This document shows, in pieces, positions 1-11,183 of a stretch of 64,000 bases of DNA (position 1 is the stretch's first letter; every line of letters starts with the position of its first letter). The stretch is from contig JASDFA010000001.1 of assembly GCA_035772735.1 (NCBI GenBank), forward strand, positions 78,208,001-78,272,000, read 5' to 3'. Made by a program: the position numbers and the translations under genes. The notes under the pieces were generated by a model. It was given only the letters and a program-made list of their open reading frames with translations, was not told where the DNA came from and ran no database searches. The DNA is from Datura wrightii. Lineage: Eukaryota > Streptophyta > Magnoliopsida > Solanales > Solanaceae.

Positions 1-351
1 GAATTCTAATTATGTGAAATAATAATCGATAGTTTCATGATTAACCCATTGCAAATCGTAGTATCATATCATTAGCTGGTTTTAACTCTATGTTGCTCCT
101 AGAGTAAATTTAGGATATTTCGTTGAAAAAAACTAGAGTTAATTAAATCTCCCTCGGAAACTTCTATACCCGACACTTGTGAAAGTTAAGATCACACTTG
201 AAATGGATAGATAGAGGAATGGGTCCAGTCCTTGTGGGTTCGACATTCCGGTTCTTAAAAAGAGCCACTATATTACTTGCATGACCTGTACACTTGCGGA
301 CGCGCGAATAAGGGCCGAACAAGTTTTTGGCACGCGAATAAGGGCCGAACA
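1..351 (+). repeat. R1 5' LTR, 3'-terminal 351 bp
   Basis: This block aligns base for base with 6066-6416, the end of the R1 3' LTR; I counted 21 mismatches by eye, about 6%. It ends in ...CCGAACA directly before the primer binding site spacer. A 30-bp unit starting CGCGAATAAGGGCCGAACA occurs twice in a row (about 303-332 and 333-362); the first copy already contains what looks like the LTR/PBS junction. The 5' two-thirds of this LTR lie outside the window. Confidence 0.88.
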
Positions 352-357
352 GGTTTT

Positions 358-375
358 TGGCGTCGTTGCTGGGGA
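358..375 (+). promoter_or_regulatory. R1 primer binding site, tRNA-Asp type
   Basis: TGGCGTCGTTGCTGGGGA differs at two positions from TGGCGCCGTTGCCGGGGA, the complement of the plant tRNA-Asp 3' end used by Athila and Tat elements. It lies six bases after the terminal CA of the 5' LTR. This is where minus-strand DNA synthesis would be primed. Confidence 0.8.
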
Positions 376-467
376 CTCGGTGAAGTTTTGATAATTTATC
401 TGCTTTGTGTGATTTTTGAAATTTCCTTAAGTGTTGAGAAACTTGGTCTTAGTCTATTTATTTGTAG

Positions 468-2184
468 GTGATAGGTTGTCCTGCCGAGCTGGCTAGAAAT
501 AGAGAGCTTGTGGAACCGTTGCTGGAACCTGAACGTCAAATCCATTTGCGAAGGAGAGTAGCTCTAGAGCAAAAGCTGAAGAGACTTCAAGAAAAGGTAC
601 AACAACAACCTCCCACGGGACAAGCACAATTGTCATCAGAAGCAATGGTAGCAAGACCAGTTCGCGAAGTGGAAATCCCACTAGCGATAAATGTGACCTC
701 TAGCATCCGTAAACCGGAGCCTGGAGGGCACTTTGAGCTTAAATAGAACATGGTGCAGCTGTTACATTCTAGTGGCAATTCACTGGGATGGCACATGAGG
801 ACCCGCAGCAGCACCTACAGAGCTTTTTAGAGATTAGTGACACGTTTGTCTCCATCAGCGTGTCCACAGATTATGTCCGACTGACCCTTTTCCCATTTTC
901 ATTGTTGGGAGAGGAAAAAAAGTGGTTGAAGGCTGAGCCACCGAACTCTATAACTTCGTGGAATGACTTGGCTAAGAAGTTCCTTATCAGATTCATCCCT
1001 TCAGGCAAAACTGCAAAGTTGAGAAGTGAAATACTCAGTTTCAAGCAGAGGCCTGATGAGAACTTATATATGGCTTGGGAAAGATTCAAGTCATTGTTGA
1101 GAGACTGCCCCCATCACCAGCAATCAAATGAAGTACTGGCTCATACCTTTGTAGAAAGTCTAGACCCACACACAAAAATATTACTAGACTCTACATCGGG
1201 TGGGCAAGCCTTGGAGAAGACGTATGATGAGTTGTACACTTTGTTGAATAGAATCACTCAAGGAAATCCAGAGTGGCACAGCGAGTCATCGAGAGGGGCA
1301 AGAAAGAAGCAAGAAAGAGACCAGGGTTGATAGAGGTAGATGGAATGAATGCCTTGGCAGCGCAGTTAGCTTCATTCCAGCATCAGATGATGACTCAGTT
1401 CAATAAACTGAGTATGAACCAACACCAGGGCCAGGTTAACGCAGTTCAGCAAGCTCTGAGTTGGTGCGAAATTTATGGTAATACTGGGCACAATGCAAAA
1501 TCTTGTGGAGCCAATCCGGAGTCAGTCAATTTTGTTGGTAATGTGCAGCGCAACAATCAGAATTTTGGAACCAGTTACAACAGAAATTGGCAGGGCCACC
1601 CGAATTTTTCTTGGGGTGGAAACCAAAAGCAGAGTTATATGCACCCTCAATAATAGCAGTATCAGAAGAATAGGCAGAATGATGGGAAATTGAGCAGCAG
1701 CATTGAGGAAACATTGCAGAAAATCATGGAGACCCAGACTCAGTTAGTGGAAAATCAGGCGAGGATGGCAACATACATAAAGAATCAGCAAATGACCACC
1801 CGCAATCTTGAAAAACAAGTGGGTCAGATAGCAGCTGCTCAAAACATGAGATCACAAGGGGGATTACCAAGTGACACAGATCCTAACCCCCGACAGATCA
1901 ATGCCATCAGTTTGAGAAGCGGTAAGCAATTAGCTGATGTAGTGCCAAAAGAGCTGAGAAAGGGGGTGCAGCCGGAGTTGGTTAGACCAGGACCATCCAT
2001 CAACATGGGAGATAATCAGAGTGCTGGGCAACAAAATGTGCAACTTTCATTGCAGCCAGCACAAAGACCACCACCACCATTCCCTCAGAAATTCAGAAAG
2101 AGCAAGGAGGAGGAATGCTTCAAAAAGTTCTTTGAGAGCTTCAAAGAACTTCACATAAATTTGCCTCTTATTGATGTCCTCTAG
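468..2184 (+). pseudogene. R1 gag (broken)
   Basis: This is the structural capsid/nucleocapsid polyprotein of the element, which would assemble cytoplasmic virus-like particles. The reading starts in frame 3 (from about 468), moves to frame 2 near 785 and to frame 1 near 1,280-1,330, with in-frame stops at about 1,651 and 2,182. The Retrotrans_gag core is clear in 900-1260 (FPFSLLGEEKKWLKAEPPN, then SWNDLAKKFLIRFIPSGK). At about 1,465-1,506 a zinc knuckle reads CEIYGNTGHNAKSC: the second Cys of C-x2-C-x4-H-x4-C has become Tyr. The C-terminal part (about 1,700-1,850) looks helical with several Gln-rich heptads. The motif style is that of Athila gag. Two frameshifts plus stops show it is dead. 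Confidence 0.8.
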
Positions 2185-2187
2185 GGA

Positions 2188-2787
2188 ATGCCCAAGTATG
2201 CTAAATACTTGAAGGACATGATGGCGAACAAAGTTAGATTGGTAGACGTCCAGACTGTAGCACTGACTGAGGAGTGCAGTCACAGGGTATTGAGCAAAAT
2301 GCCAAAGAAGCTCAAAGATCCAGGGAGTTTTACCCTCCCCATACAAAGTGGTAAAGCTGAGGTGCTACGAGCTTTGTGTGACTTAGGGGCAGCAGTTAAT
2401 CTAATGCCCCTATCCTTATTCAACACCCTGGGGTTGGGAAAATCGAGGCTGACAAGGTTGATGCTGCAGCTGGCTAACAAGTCGCGAGTGACACCTGATG
2501 GAATAATAGAGGACCTTCTTATCAATGTAGGTAAGTTCGTTATACTTGCTGATTTTATTGTCTTAGATTTTTAGGTTGATGACAAGGTACCCCTGATCTT
2601 AGGACGGCCATTCTTGGCCTCTAGAGGAGCGGCGATTGACTTGAAAGCAGGGACCCTGAAAATGAGGGTTGAGGATGAAGAAGAAATCTTCCGTGTTTAC
2701 CAAGAAATGAACCCATCTGCACACTACATAAACCTTTGTCAGGTTAGTGTGTTGGCAGAGGATGAGTGTGGGGTGAGGATTCCATAG
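2188..2787 (+). pseudogene. R1 aspartic protease region (broken)
   Basis: This is the retropepsin part of the polyprotein, which would cut Gag and Pol during particle maturation. It follows gag in the same frame after one stop. The catalytic motif reads ALCDLGAAVNLMP (about 2,365-2,410), the D-L-G-A variant usual in Athila-type elements, and the flap/C-terminal motif LILGRPFLA follows at about 2,593. A stop after IVLDF (2572-2574) interrupts the frame, which then runs to TAG at 2785-2787. No reverse transcriptase follows: the next recognisable feature is the conserved hairpin block at 2975. Confidence 0.75.
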
Positions 2788-2974
2788 GTGCAGGGCCAAA
2801 GGCAATGACAAGTGTTCAGCCCGAGTCTGATAAAGGGCTTCAAATTGAGAAGAAGTTGGAGGAAGAGAGGAACAGAGTGGAGGCTGTTTCCTCTAAATAG
2901 CAAAATAAAAGGAGATGGTTCTCAAAAGAGAACCCAGGTATGAGGATGTCCTAAAAAGGACACTCCATGTCGGG

Positions 2975-3015
2975 CCACGACGTAAAATAAGGCGCTGCTT
3001 GGGAGGCAACCCAAG
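2975..3015 (+). other. Conserved post-protease hairpin block (R1 copy)
   Basis: The block runs from CCACGACGT to a perfect stem-loop, CTTGGGAGGCAACCCAAG (2998-3015; 6-bp arms, 6-base loop). A near copy stands at the equivalent place in R6 (36416-36456), although the two elements differ widely elsewhere. Its position between protease and the 3' non-coding part, in two elements lacking pol, suggests a conserved RNA signal (packaging, splicing or translation). The role is inference. Confidence 0.6.
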
Positions 3016-4920
3016 GGTACCTCAGGTACACTTTGGTAATTTTGATTTTGTTTTGATTATGTTATTTTCATTTTGTTTGTGTGTTTGGTGGAAAGTTAAG
3101 CACAGATGGAGGGAAGTCTGAGTACCGAGAAGGTGGAAGCTAAAGAGCATGGAATAGAAGAAGTGTGGGGTCGAACACCCACCTCTGAAAACTTGAAAGG
3201 AAAGCATGCTTTTAGCTTGGCATAGAGGCTCGGGGAGTATTTCTCGTCCTTTAAATTTTAATTTTATGCTATGAGGACATAGCATGATTTAAGTGTGGGG
3301 TGAGAAAAATTTCAAAATTTTTGTGCTTAACAAATTTTTTTTTGTGGTGAATGTAATGCTTGTGAGGAATTTGTGAGAAATTTGAAAAATTTGAAAATTT
3401 TTTGTGAATTAAGCATGACTTCATCACCCGTTGGTTTTTCTTTTCGGTTCTTTTCCGACGAGGGGGGGGGGTCTTTGAACCGAAGAATAAAAATTTTCTT
3501 TTTCTTTCCTTTGTCTATATATAGTGTTTTTAGTCATAGTTAGGGACTGTTTCCGACGATGGATGGATGACGACCGTCTTGAGGAAAAATTAGTCGATAG
3601 GTTGTGGGTTTGTGAACCCGTAGCTAATTGGTGCTTGATGTTCTTGTTATGTGCTATACGTGACTATAAGAGGCAAGTATGTTCAGTTTTGAAGAATGCA
3701 AGTGTATAACTTTGTTTGAGACACTTAGGCTCTTGAATTTGACTCAATATGATGGAAGCTTAATCTTGATTCTTGTGATTAGCTGAGTTAAGGGTCTGCT
3801 GAATGTGTCTTGATTTGAGCATGTGCCATGAGTGTAAGGTTTTTGAGTATTCTGTGCTATTGTAGATTGTCTAGAACTTTCCTGGTGTGTTTATAAAATG
3901 AAATGAAGGATGTGAATTGTAGGAGATGATTTAGGCATTTCTTTGAATGAACCAAATTTTTATCCCTCATTTTACTTACCTTGAAAAATTAATCCTAGTT
4001 AACCCCATTGAGCCTTGAGCCTATTCTTTGACAGCTGCAACATAAGCTTAATCCTTTTTCTTTCATTAGCCTTGAATTTGAACCAAAACTCCTAAGTGCT
4101 TAAAGGAAAAATATGAAAGAGTAAAGGAGTGAGAAGAATGAAAAAGAAGGGAAAGTAGAAATTATAAAAGTTGAGAAAGGTCGAGGGTGCACTTGTTTGA
4201 ATACGGGTGAGTATTAGTAGGGAGTAAGAAAATAAATAAATGAAAAGTTACTTATAGAACTCCTTACTAATAAGCTAAAAGTGCCTAAATAAATGGGGGA
4301 ACAAAAGAGGAAAAAGAAAGCTGAAAGGAGAAAAAGGTGAAGTAAGGGAAGGGAAGTTCGTAATGAAGGCGTGATGTATTAAAAGCGCGTAGGAAAGATA
4401 GTCACTATTACTGGCCATAATAGTACCTACCCGCACCTGAGTTACATTACAACCTAAAAAGTCCTAGTTGATCTTATATTCATACATCCTTAAATTAGTG
4501 GAATAAAACACTAAGGGCAAGCTTATAGGTCATTACATGATGCATGTGAATTCTTTGTGAGAGTGAGCGTAATTCCTTTCATGTACCCACACATGTTGTG
4601 ATTTAAAAATTGTTTTTGCGTGTGAAATTGGGTAACTCTCTTTCCGTGAGGGCACATGTTGAATGAAGGATATAATTCATGTTGGATTTCTTAATCAGTT
4701 GATTTGCATGAGTTTGCTAAGATTGAGAGTCAATTCTTGAGGTTAAGAAGTCTTAACATAGTTGTACTTCATTTCGATGATCAAGTCGTGCATGCTCTAT
4801 TTTTAGCTTGTTATCTTACGTAATCATTACAGTCGTAGCTTGAATAATCTTGCTAAATGAGTTATGGGTGAGTCTCCATATGCATGAGATATAAAAGGTT
4901 GTTCGAGGATGAACAAGACT
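3016..4920 (+). other. R1 internal non-coding region
   Basis: No ORF of note and no env-like frame are present. A run of ten G (3462-3471) precedes a TATA-like CTATATATAG (about 3,515-3,524). The stretch 4,400-4,560 resembles 50,150-50,330 of R6 (shared phrases such as AAGGGCAAGC and ATTAGTGG), so the 3' untranslated part is conserved between the two gag-pro elements. Confidence 0.55.
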
Positions 4921-4933
4921 TTAAGTGTGGGGT
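4921..4933 (+). promoter_or_regulatory. R1 polypurine tract
   Basis: TTAAGTGTGGGGT directly precedes the TGTGATC start of the 3' LTR. Athila-type elements usually end their internal region with an AAGTGTGGGG phrase, which primes plus-strand DNA. R6 has AAGTTTGGGGGTT at the same place. Confidence 0.7.
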
Positions 4934-6416
4934 TGTGATCTCGGGCAAAATAGCATGCCTGAGTGACTCTTGATAACTTAATTTAGTCTTGTTTAGCTAA
5001 GTAATTGTATACATTTTCATGTGATTTTATATAAATGTGAATATATGTGCTAACCAATATGATTAGTCCTTGTTTTGTAGGTTTCAATGATTTTGAGGAA
5101 CTAATGTATAAGTTTGTGATGTAGCGGAATGGAGTCGGGAGCAGATGCGGCAGGCAGGCAGCACCAGCGCGCCAGCAACGTGCCACGTCGTGCCAGCTGC
5201 GCGACAGAGCAAGGCCAACGCGCTGCCCAAGCAGCGTGACACACTGCCAACGTGGTGGCACTCGGCAGTTTCGGCTTCCGGCGCGTTACCTCCATGTCAC
5301 GGAGGCAGTGCTCCGCGATACACTCTGTGACACGCAGCCATTCCATGACAGGCTAAATTGTGCACGTTTATCATTTATTAGAAATAGGACCCTTAGCTCC
5401 TAAAACCACGGGGTCATGATTTTATTCTGGAAAACTACCTAGGAGTGAAGGGAGAAGTGGGAGAACTCATCTAGGTTTTGGAAAATTCCCTTCTCATCTA
5501 CCAAATTCATGTAAGTATGTTAGTTTAGTAGTAGTTAGTTGTAGTTTTACGAACATGAATGGCAAGAACCCTTCCTCTAGGGTTGAAGCCATGAATTATG
5601 ATTGTGATTTTATGAAATTGTTTTGGTATTAAGTTATTGATTGTTGTTTTCATCTTGCATTCTGGATTGTTGGTTGTTTTTATGATTGATCACCATGGAA
5701 ACATATACGTTAGCTTGGGCAATTGCTTGAGAAAGAATTACCTAGGTCAGGACATGAGAATGTAAGGAGCATGTTTGTATCTCACGATATAATTTCGTGT
5801 AGGATAGAAATATACCTAATACCTTGCTTGGTTGATAAAATGGGGGGTTATTAAGAGACCAACTTAGGATTATCACATCACCACTCGAAGAAGTAGTTGT
5901 GAGGGTAAGTTGAGTTAAATGGTTAGACGCACGAAAGTCCCTAATCGTTTCCCCGTAAACCACAACATAATTAATTGCCCGTGAACTAGAAATTAGCATC
6001 CTCGCTCACAATGATGCAGTGAGGATAGTATTCCGTGTTTAGAGCCTCGAAAGACCATGAACATGCAATTCTAATTATGTGAAATAATAATCGATAGTTT
6101 CATGCTTAACCCATTGCAAATCGTAGTATCGCATCATTAGCTGGTTTTAACTCTATGTTGCTCCTAGAGTAAATTCAGGATATTTCGTTGACCAAAACTA
6201 GACTTAATTAAATCTCCCTCGAAAACTTCTATAACCGACACTTGCGAAAGTTAAGATCACACTTGAAATGGATAGTTAGAGGAATGGGTCTAGTCCTTCT
6301 GAGTTCGACATTCCGGTTCTTAAAAAGAGCCACTATATTACTTGCATGACCCGTACACTTGCGGACGCGCGAAGAAGGGCCAAACAAGTTTTTGGCGCGC
6401 AAATATGGGCCGAACA
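4934..6416 (+). repeat. R1 3' LTR
   Basis: The 1483-bp LTR starts TGTGATCTCGG and ends CCGAACA; its last 351 bp match positions 1-351. A strongly GC-rich block (about 5,130-5,340), which alone gives several spurious overlapping ORFs, stands in an otherwise AT-rich LTR about 200 bp from its start. No coding sequence is supported. Confidence 0.85.
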
Positions 6417-6546
6417 TGAAGTGCCCCACAATTATGACAAAGAGTCTATGAGACATTTAGAAAATGTTCCCTTCTTTCATGATCTATGTCATGCGATGAA
6501 AGACCTTTCAATCCTTCTAATTCGTGCTATTCAAGATTGCAGAATC

Positions 6547-7776
6547 ATGGCTCCCAGAAGATTGAACTGAAGAAGAAATGGGAATGGTGAAGGCCATGGA
6601 GACGACAATGATCATGGGAATCAACAAGCCCCACCTCTTCAGGATCCCCAAGCACCAGAGCCAGTTGTCCACACGGAGTTCGGGTGGCTATCCAGATGTT
6701 GGCGCATGCCTTGACCGCTCAATTCAACCAGCAGGCTGTTGTGAATATCCCATATAAAGGAAATGCGATAGCAAACTAGGTTAGAGATTTCTTTAGGAAG
6801 AACCCCCCGGAGTTCCTTGGGTCCAAGGTGGATAAGGATCCGCATGACTTCATTGAGGAGATTTTAAAGATCACCCAGGTTATAGAGGTGACCAATGGAG
6901 ATTGTGTTTGTTTGGCCTCCTATCAGCTAAAGGGGGTGGCTCACATATGGTTCATGTAGTGGAGGAATGCTAGGGCAGTGGGCGTAGGCCCTATATGTTG
7001 GGAATAGTTCCATGCAACATTCTTGGATTGGTTTTTCCCTCGAGAGATGAGGGAGCTTAAGGCAGCTAAGTTTATTAACTTGAAGCAGGGTGACATGTCT
7101 ATTCAAGAGTATGCATTAGATTTCACCCATCCATCCAAGTATGTACTAGTGTTGGTGGCAGACCAAAGGGCTCGGGTAAGCTGTTTTATACATGGAGTGG
7201 CAGTCTATCTAGATAAGGACTGCAAGATTGCCATGTTGCATCGGGATATAGATTTTTCTTGCATTTTGTTGCATGCTCAGTAGATGGAGTCGGTGTATCG
7301 GAGGTAGAGAGAGGCTAAGAGGGACAGTACTAACAGGTATGGGGTATCTCAAGCTAGATCAGAGGGTGGACAGTGTAGCAGTCTCAGCATCGATCTATTG
7401 CTCTAGCACCATAATCGGCCAGTACACCATCTAGATTCAGAGGGAATCGGAGGAGCAGGCCCTAGACTCGAGAGGCCAGGGAAGTATGCAGATGGAGAGC
7501 ACTTTTCATGTTTGTGCGAAGTGCGGCAAGAACTACTTCGAGAGGTGCCTAGTTGGTTTGGATGCTTGTTTCAGGTGTGGCAAACCCGAAAACAGGATCA
7601 TGTATTGTCCTTCATCTAGATCAGGGGGTTGTGGAGCCTATATGCTAGCATCCAGTTCAATGGCCTCAGCAGCCACTTTAGCTGCCCCAGCAGCGCGTCC
7701 CCCTCAGTTGGGTGCCTCAACTAGTTCAGCCGGCGGTCAGCGCCAGAATAGGTTTTATGCTTTAGCACCTCGCTAG
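6547..7776 (+). pseudogene. R2 gag (broken)
   Basis: The start MAPRRLN follows a leader shared with R7 and R13, but a TGA comes after seven codons. Further breaks: a one-base shift near 6,680, stops near 6,776, 6,957, 7,003 and 7,281, and a shift near 7,400. The capsid region (7023-7283) contains LKAAKFINLKQGDMSIQEY, typical of Tekay Gag. Two zinc-binding motifs stand near 7,510-7,610: a degraded CAKCGKNYFERC (His to Tyr) and CFRCGKPENRIMYC, where the knuckle His is Asn. A Ser/Ala/Pro-rich linker leads to the protease. Confidence 0.8.
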
Positions 7777-8330
7777 GAGTAGGAGGTCTCCCTGGATGTG
7801 GTCACTGGTATATTGCGTGTTTTTCACAATGATGTTTATGGTTTGCTAGATTCAGGGGCTACCTTGTCTTTTATGACTCCTTATATTGATAGTAGCTTTG
7901 GAGTTAGTTCCGAGACTCTATCAGAACCATTTTTAGTTTCTACTCCTGTTGGTGATTCAGTGGTTGCTAGGCGGGTGTATAGAGGATGTCCTATCACTAT
8001 ATTGCATAAAGTCACCTCCACAAACCTTGTAGAGTTAGCCATGACTGATTTTGACATTATTCTTGGCATGGATTGGTTGTGTGCGTGTTATGCTTCTGTA
8101 AATTGTAGAACTCGTGTGGTGGAATTTTGTTTTTCGGGTGAGCCAGTCTTGAAGTGGAAGGGGTTCGATGGTACCTGTAGGTCAATTTATTTCATACCTT
8201 AAGGCCAGGAAGATGATTTCTAAGGGTTTCATGTATAATTTAGTTAGGGTTAAGGATGTTGAGTCTGAGACCCGACTATTCAGACAATTCTGGTGGTATG
8301 TAAATACGCAGAAGTATTTTCAAATGATTT
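7777..8330 (+). pseudogene. R2 protease (broken)
   Basis: This is the retropepsin domain of the Gag-Pol polyprotein. The catalytic motif YGLLDSGATLSFMTPY lies at about 7,837-7,884 with an intact D-S-G triad, and the C-terminal IILGMDWL stands near 8,060-8,085. The frame is open for 134 codons from 7798 to a stop at 8200-8202. The linker after it (to about 8,330) shifts frame more than once before the reverse transcriptase. Confidence 0.8.
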
Positions 8331-9620
8331 TCTAGGTGTTCCTCCCGAGAGGGAAATCGATTTTGGTATTGATCTTCTCCCGATATGCAACCTATCTCTA
8401 TTCCTCCGTACATGAGCTAAAGGAGTTGAAGGACCTGTTAGACAAGGGCTTCATCAGACCGAGCAAGTCTCCATGGCGTGCACCAGTTTTATCTTTCCAA
8501 AAGAAGGATGTTTCACTTTGGATGTGCATAGACTATCGATAATTGAAGAAGGTCACCATTAAGAATAGGTATCCTTTACCCAAGATCAATGACTTGTTTG
8601 ACCAGCTTCAGGGTGCAAAGTGTTTCTCAATGATAGATCAAGTTCGGGTATCATCAGCTCAAGGTTCGGGAGTGCGATATCCCAAAGACAACCTGTAGAA
8701 TGTGGTATGGTCATTATGAGTTTGAAGTAATGTCTTTTGGACTAACAAATGCTCCTGCTGCTTTTATAGACCTGATGAACAGGGTATTCAAGCCATATCT
8801 GAACACGTTCGTGGTTGTGTTCATTGATGACATCCTCATATACTCTCGGAGAGAGAAGTAGCATGCCGCTCATTTGAGAGTAGTGCTTCAGACTCTTAAG
8901 GATCTCCAATTGTATGCGAAGTTCAACAAGTGTGAGTTTTGGTTGAGCTCGGTAGCATTTTTGGGCCACGTGGTGTAAAGCGAAGGTATAAAGGTAGATT
9001 CTCAAAAAATCGAAGCAGTGAAGAATTGGCCTAAACCAGTGAATCCTTCAGAAATTCAGAGCTTCTTAGGCCTGGCTGGCTACTACTGGAGATTTGTTGA
9101 GGGTTTTTCATCAATCGCAACACCTTTTACCAAGTTGACCCAGAAGAAGGTGATGTTTCAATGGTCAGAGGCTTGTGAGAAGAGCTTCCAAGAGTTGAAG
9201 ACTCGACTTACTACCACACTGGTGTTGACCCTACCCAAGGGTACGAACGACTTTATGGTGTATTGTGATGCTTTAAGAATCAAAATCGGGTGTGTATTGA
9301 TGAAGCGAGGGAAGGTAATAGCATATGCCTCTAGACTGTTAGTGATCCATGAGAAGAATTACACGACCCATTATCTTGAGTTGGCTGCAGTGGTGTTCGC
9401 ATTGAAGATATGGCGGAATTACTTGTATGGGGTCCATGTGGATGTGTTTACGGACCAAAAAAGCTTACAACATGTGTTCACACAGAAAGACCTCAATCTA
9501 TGACAAAGGAGCTGGTTAGAGCTACTCAAAGACTATGATATGAGTATCCTTTACCATCCAGGTAAGGTTAATATAGTGGCAGACGCACTTAGTAGGCTCT
9601 TGATGGAAAGTGTTTCCCAT
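8331..9620 (+). pseudogene. R2 reverse transcriptase and RNase H (broken)
   Basis: These domains would copy the element RNA into DNA and remove the RNA strand. RT begins with a degraded P-P-x-R-E-I-D-F region (8,338-8,360), then DLLDKGFIRPSKSPW (about 8,426-8,472). The catalytic box reads FIDDILIYS (about 8,818-8,846), the F-I-D-D form of YVDD. The thumb/connection starts at 9018 (SFLGLAGYYWRFVEGFSS). RNase H follows: VYCDALRIKIGCV (catalytic Asp), HYLELAAVV (Glu) and FTDQKSLQHVF (Asp), then YHPGKVNIVADALSR. Stops or shifts occur near 8,540, 8,640-8,700, 8,860, 8,979 and 9,501. Confidence 0.82.
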
Positions 9621-9839
9621 GTGGAGGGAGGAAAGAAAGAGCTGGTGAAAGATGTGCATTGTCTCGCAAGATTAGGAGTTAGGTTGGGTGACTCTACCGA
9701 TGGCGGTGTTGTTGTGCAAAGTGGATCCGCATCATCCTTGGTGACTGATGTGAAGTCTAGACAAGATGAGGACCCGATTTTGATAAAATTGAAAGAAGCC
9801 GTTCGAAGTCAGTAGGTAGAGGTTTTCTCCCAAGGGGGA

Positions 9840-11183
9840 GATGGTGTGCTTCGGTGCCAGGGTCGCATATGTGTTCCAGATGTTGATGATTTGAGGAGAC
9901 GGATATTACATGAGGCACATGGATCCAGGTATTCCATCCATATGGGTGCTACTAAGATGTATTATGATTTACGAGAAATCTATTGGTGGGATGGAATGAA
10001 GAAGGATATTGCAGAATTCATAGCCAAGTGCTCGAACTGTCAGCAAGTAAAGGTTGAACATAAAAGGCCGCGAGGAGTACTTTAGAATATCAGCATTCCT
10101 ACTTGGAAGTGGGAAGATATTAATATGGACTTCATCATAGGGCTACCTCATATTCGCTGACAATATGATTCCATTTGGGTGGTAGTGGACTGGTTGACTA
10201 AGGCTGCACATTTTCTATAGCTGAAAACCACGGACTCAGCCGAGGATTAAGGAAAGCTATATATTCGGGAGTTGATTCGATTGCATGGAGTGCCCTTGTC
10301 TATTATTTCAGACCGAGGTACTTAATTTACCTCTTAGTTTTGGCGGTCTTTCCATAAAGGGCTTGGGACTCAGGTTAAGCTCAGCACAACCTTTCATCTG
10401 CAAATGGATGGCCAAGCAGAACGAACAATCCAGACTCTCGAGAACATGTTGAAAGCATGTTTTATGGACTTCAAAGGTAGTTGGGATGATCACTTTCCAC
10501 TGATCAAGTTCGCTTACAATAACAACTATTACTTCAGCATTCAGATGGCACCGTTCAAGGCTCTTTATGGGCAGAGATGTAGATCGCCCATCGGATGTTT
10601 TGAGGTTGATGAGGCAGCTACGATAAGGCCAGATTTGGTTCATGAGGCCATGGTGAAGGTTGAGTTGATAAGGGATAGGCTAAAAACCGCTCAGAGTCGT
10701 CAAAAGTCATATGCTGAAGTGAGGAGGAGAGACTTGGACTTTGAGGTGGACGATTGGGTATTTCTGAAGGTATCTCCCATGAAGGGAGTAATGTTGTTTG
10801 GGAAGAAAGGAAAACTCAGTCCCCGCTATGTTGGTCCCTACAAGATTAGAAGAATAGTTGGTAAGGTAGTGTATGAGTTGGAATTGTCCTCAGAGTTGTC
10901 TTCTGTGCATCCTATGTTTCATGTGTTGCTTTTCAAGAAATGTTTGGGAGATCCAGCTCTAATAGTCTTGGTGGACGGCATTGATGTAATAGATAGCCTT
11001 ATCTATGAGGAGGTCCTGGTGAAAATATTAGATCGTCAGGTTTCGAATCTAAGGAACAAGGAAGTATCTTCAGTTAAAGTATTATGGAGAAATCAGCATG
11101 TTGAAGGAGCTATGTGGGAAGGCGAAGCGGATATGATGGCTAAATACCCACATTTATTCTCTATCGGCTCAGTTTCGACTTGA
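9840..11183 (+). pseudogene. R2 integrase with C-terminal chromodomain (broken)
   Basis: This enzyme would insert the cDNA into host chromatin. The zinc-binding H-H-C-C module is complete: HEAHGSRYSIH, then CSNCQ (9,920-10,050). The DDE core is seen as MDFIIGLPH (first Asp), ISDRG (second Asp, about 10,304) and DGQAERTIQTLE (Glu, about 10,408). The GPY/F-like segment SPRYVGPYKI is at about 10,820. The chromodomain (about 10,995-11,160) includes VKVLWRNQHVEGAMWE. Stops occur near 10,084, 10,160, 10,219, 10,249, 10,321 and 10,335. The last frame, 10404-11183, is open for 259 codons, unusually long for this window. Chromodomains in this group bind modified histones and are thought to guide insertion into heterochromatin. 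Confidence 0.85.

Larger units (their letters stand above)
1..6416 (+). mobile_element. R1: Athila-like Ty3/gypsy gag-pro element (5' end cut by window)
   Basis: Positions 1-351 match 6066-6416 without indels, so they are the end of the 5' LTR and the end of the 3' LTR of one element. Between them come a tRNA-Asp-type primer binding site (358-375), a broken gag (468-2184), an aspartic protease region (2188-2787), about 1.9 kb without a usable frame, a purine tract and a complete 3' LTR (4934-6416, 1483 bp, TG...CA). Reverse transcriptase, RNase H and integrase are absent, so the copy is non-autonomous. It sits inside the leader of R2: sequence after 6416 resumes the pre-gag region seen in R7 (about 40,555) and R13 (about 62,400). 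The right target duplication should be TGAAG (6417-6421); the left partner is outside the window. Confidence 0.85.

Noticed and set aside
358..375. tRNA-like sequence
   Set aside because: Only the 18-base complement of a tRNA-Asp 3' end is present, as in a primer binding site; no cloverleaf. The same holds for 33906 and the tRNA-Met-like sites.
3016..4920. Env-like gene expected in Athila elements
   Set aside because: No frame longer than about 68 codons, no signal peptide or membrane segment in a plausible ORF.
5101..5346. Overlapping ORFs on both strands
   Set aside because: They come from a GC-rich block in the R1 LTR where stop codons are rare; no conserved motif and no counterpart in other LTRs.
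10308..10643. Reverse-strand ORF of 111 codons
   Set aside because: Antisense shadow of the R2 integrase core.
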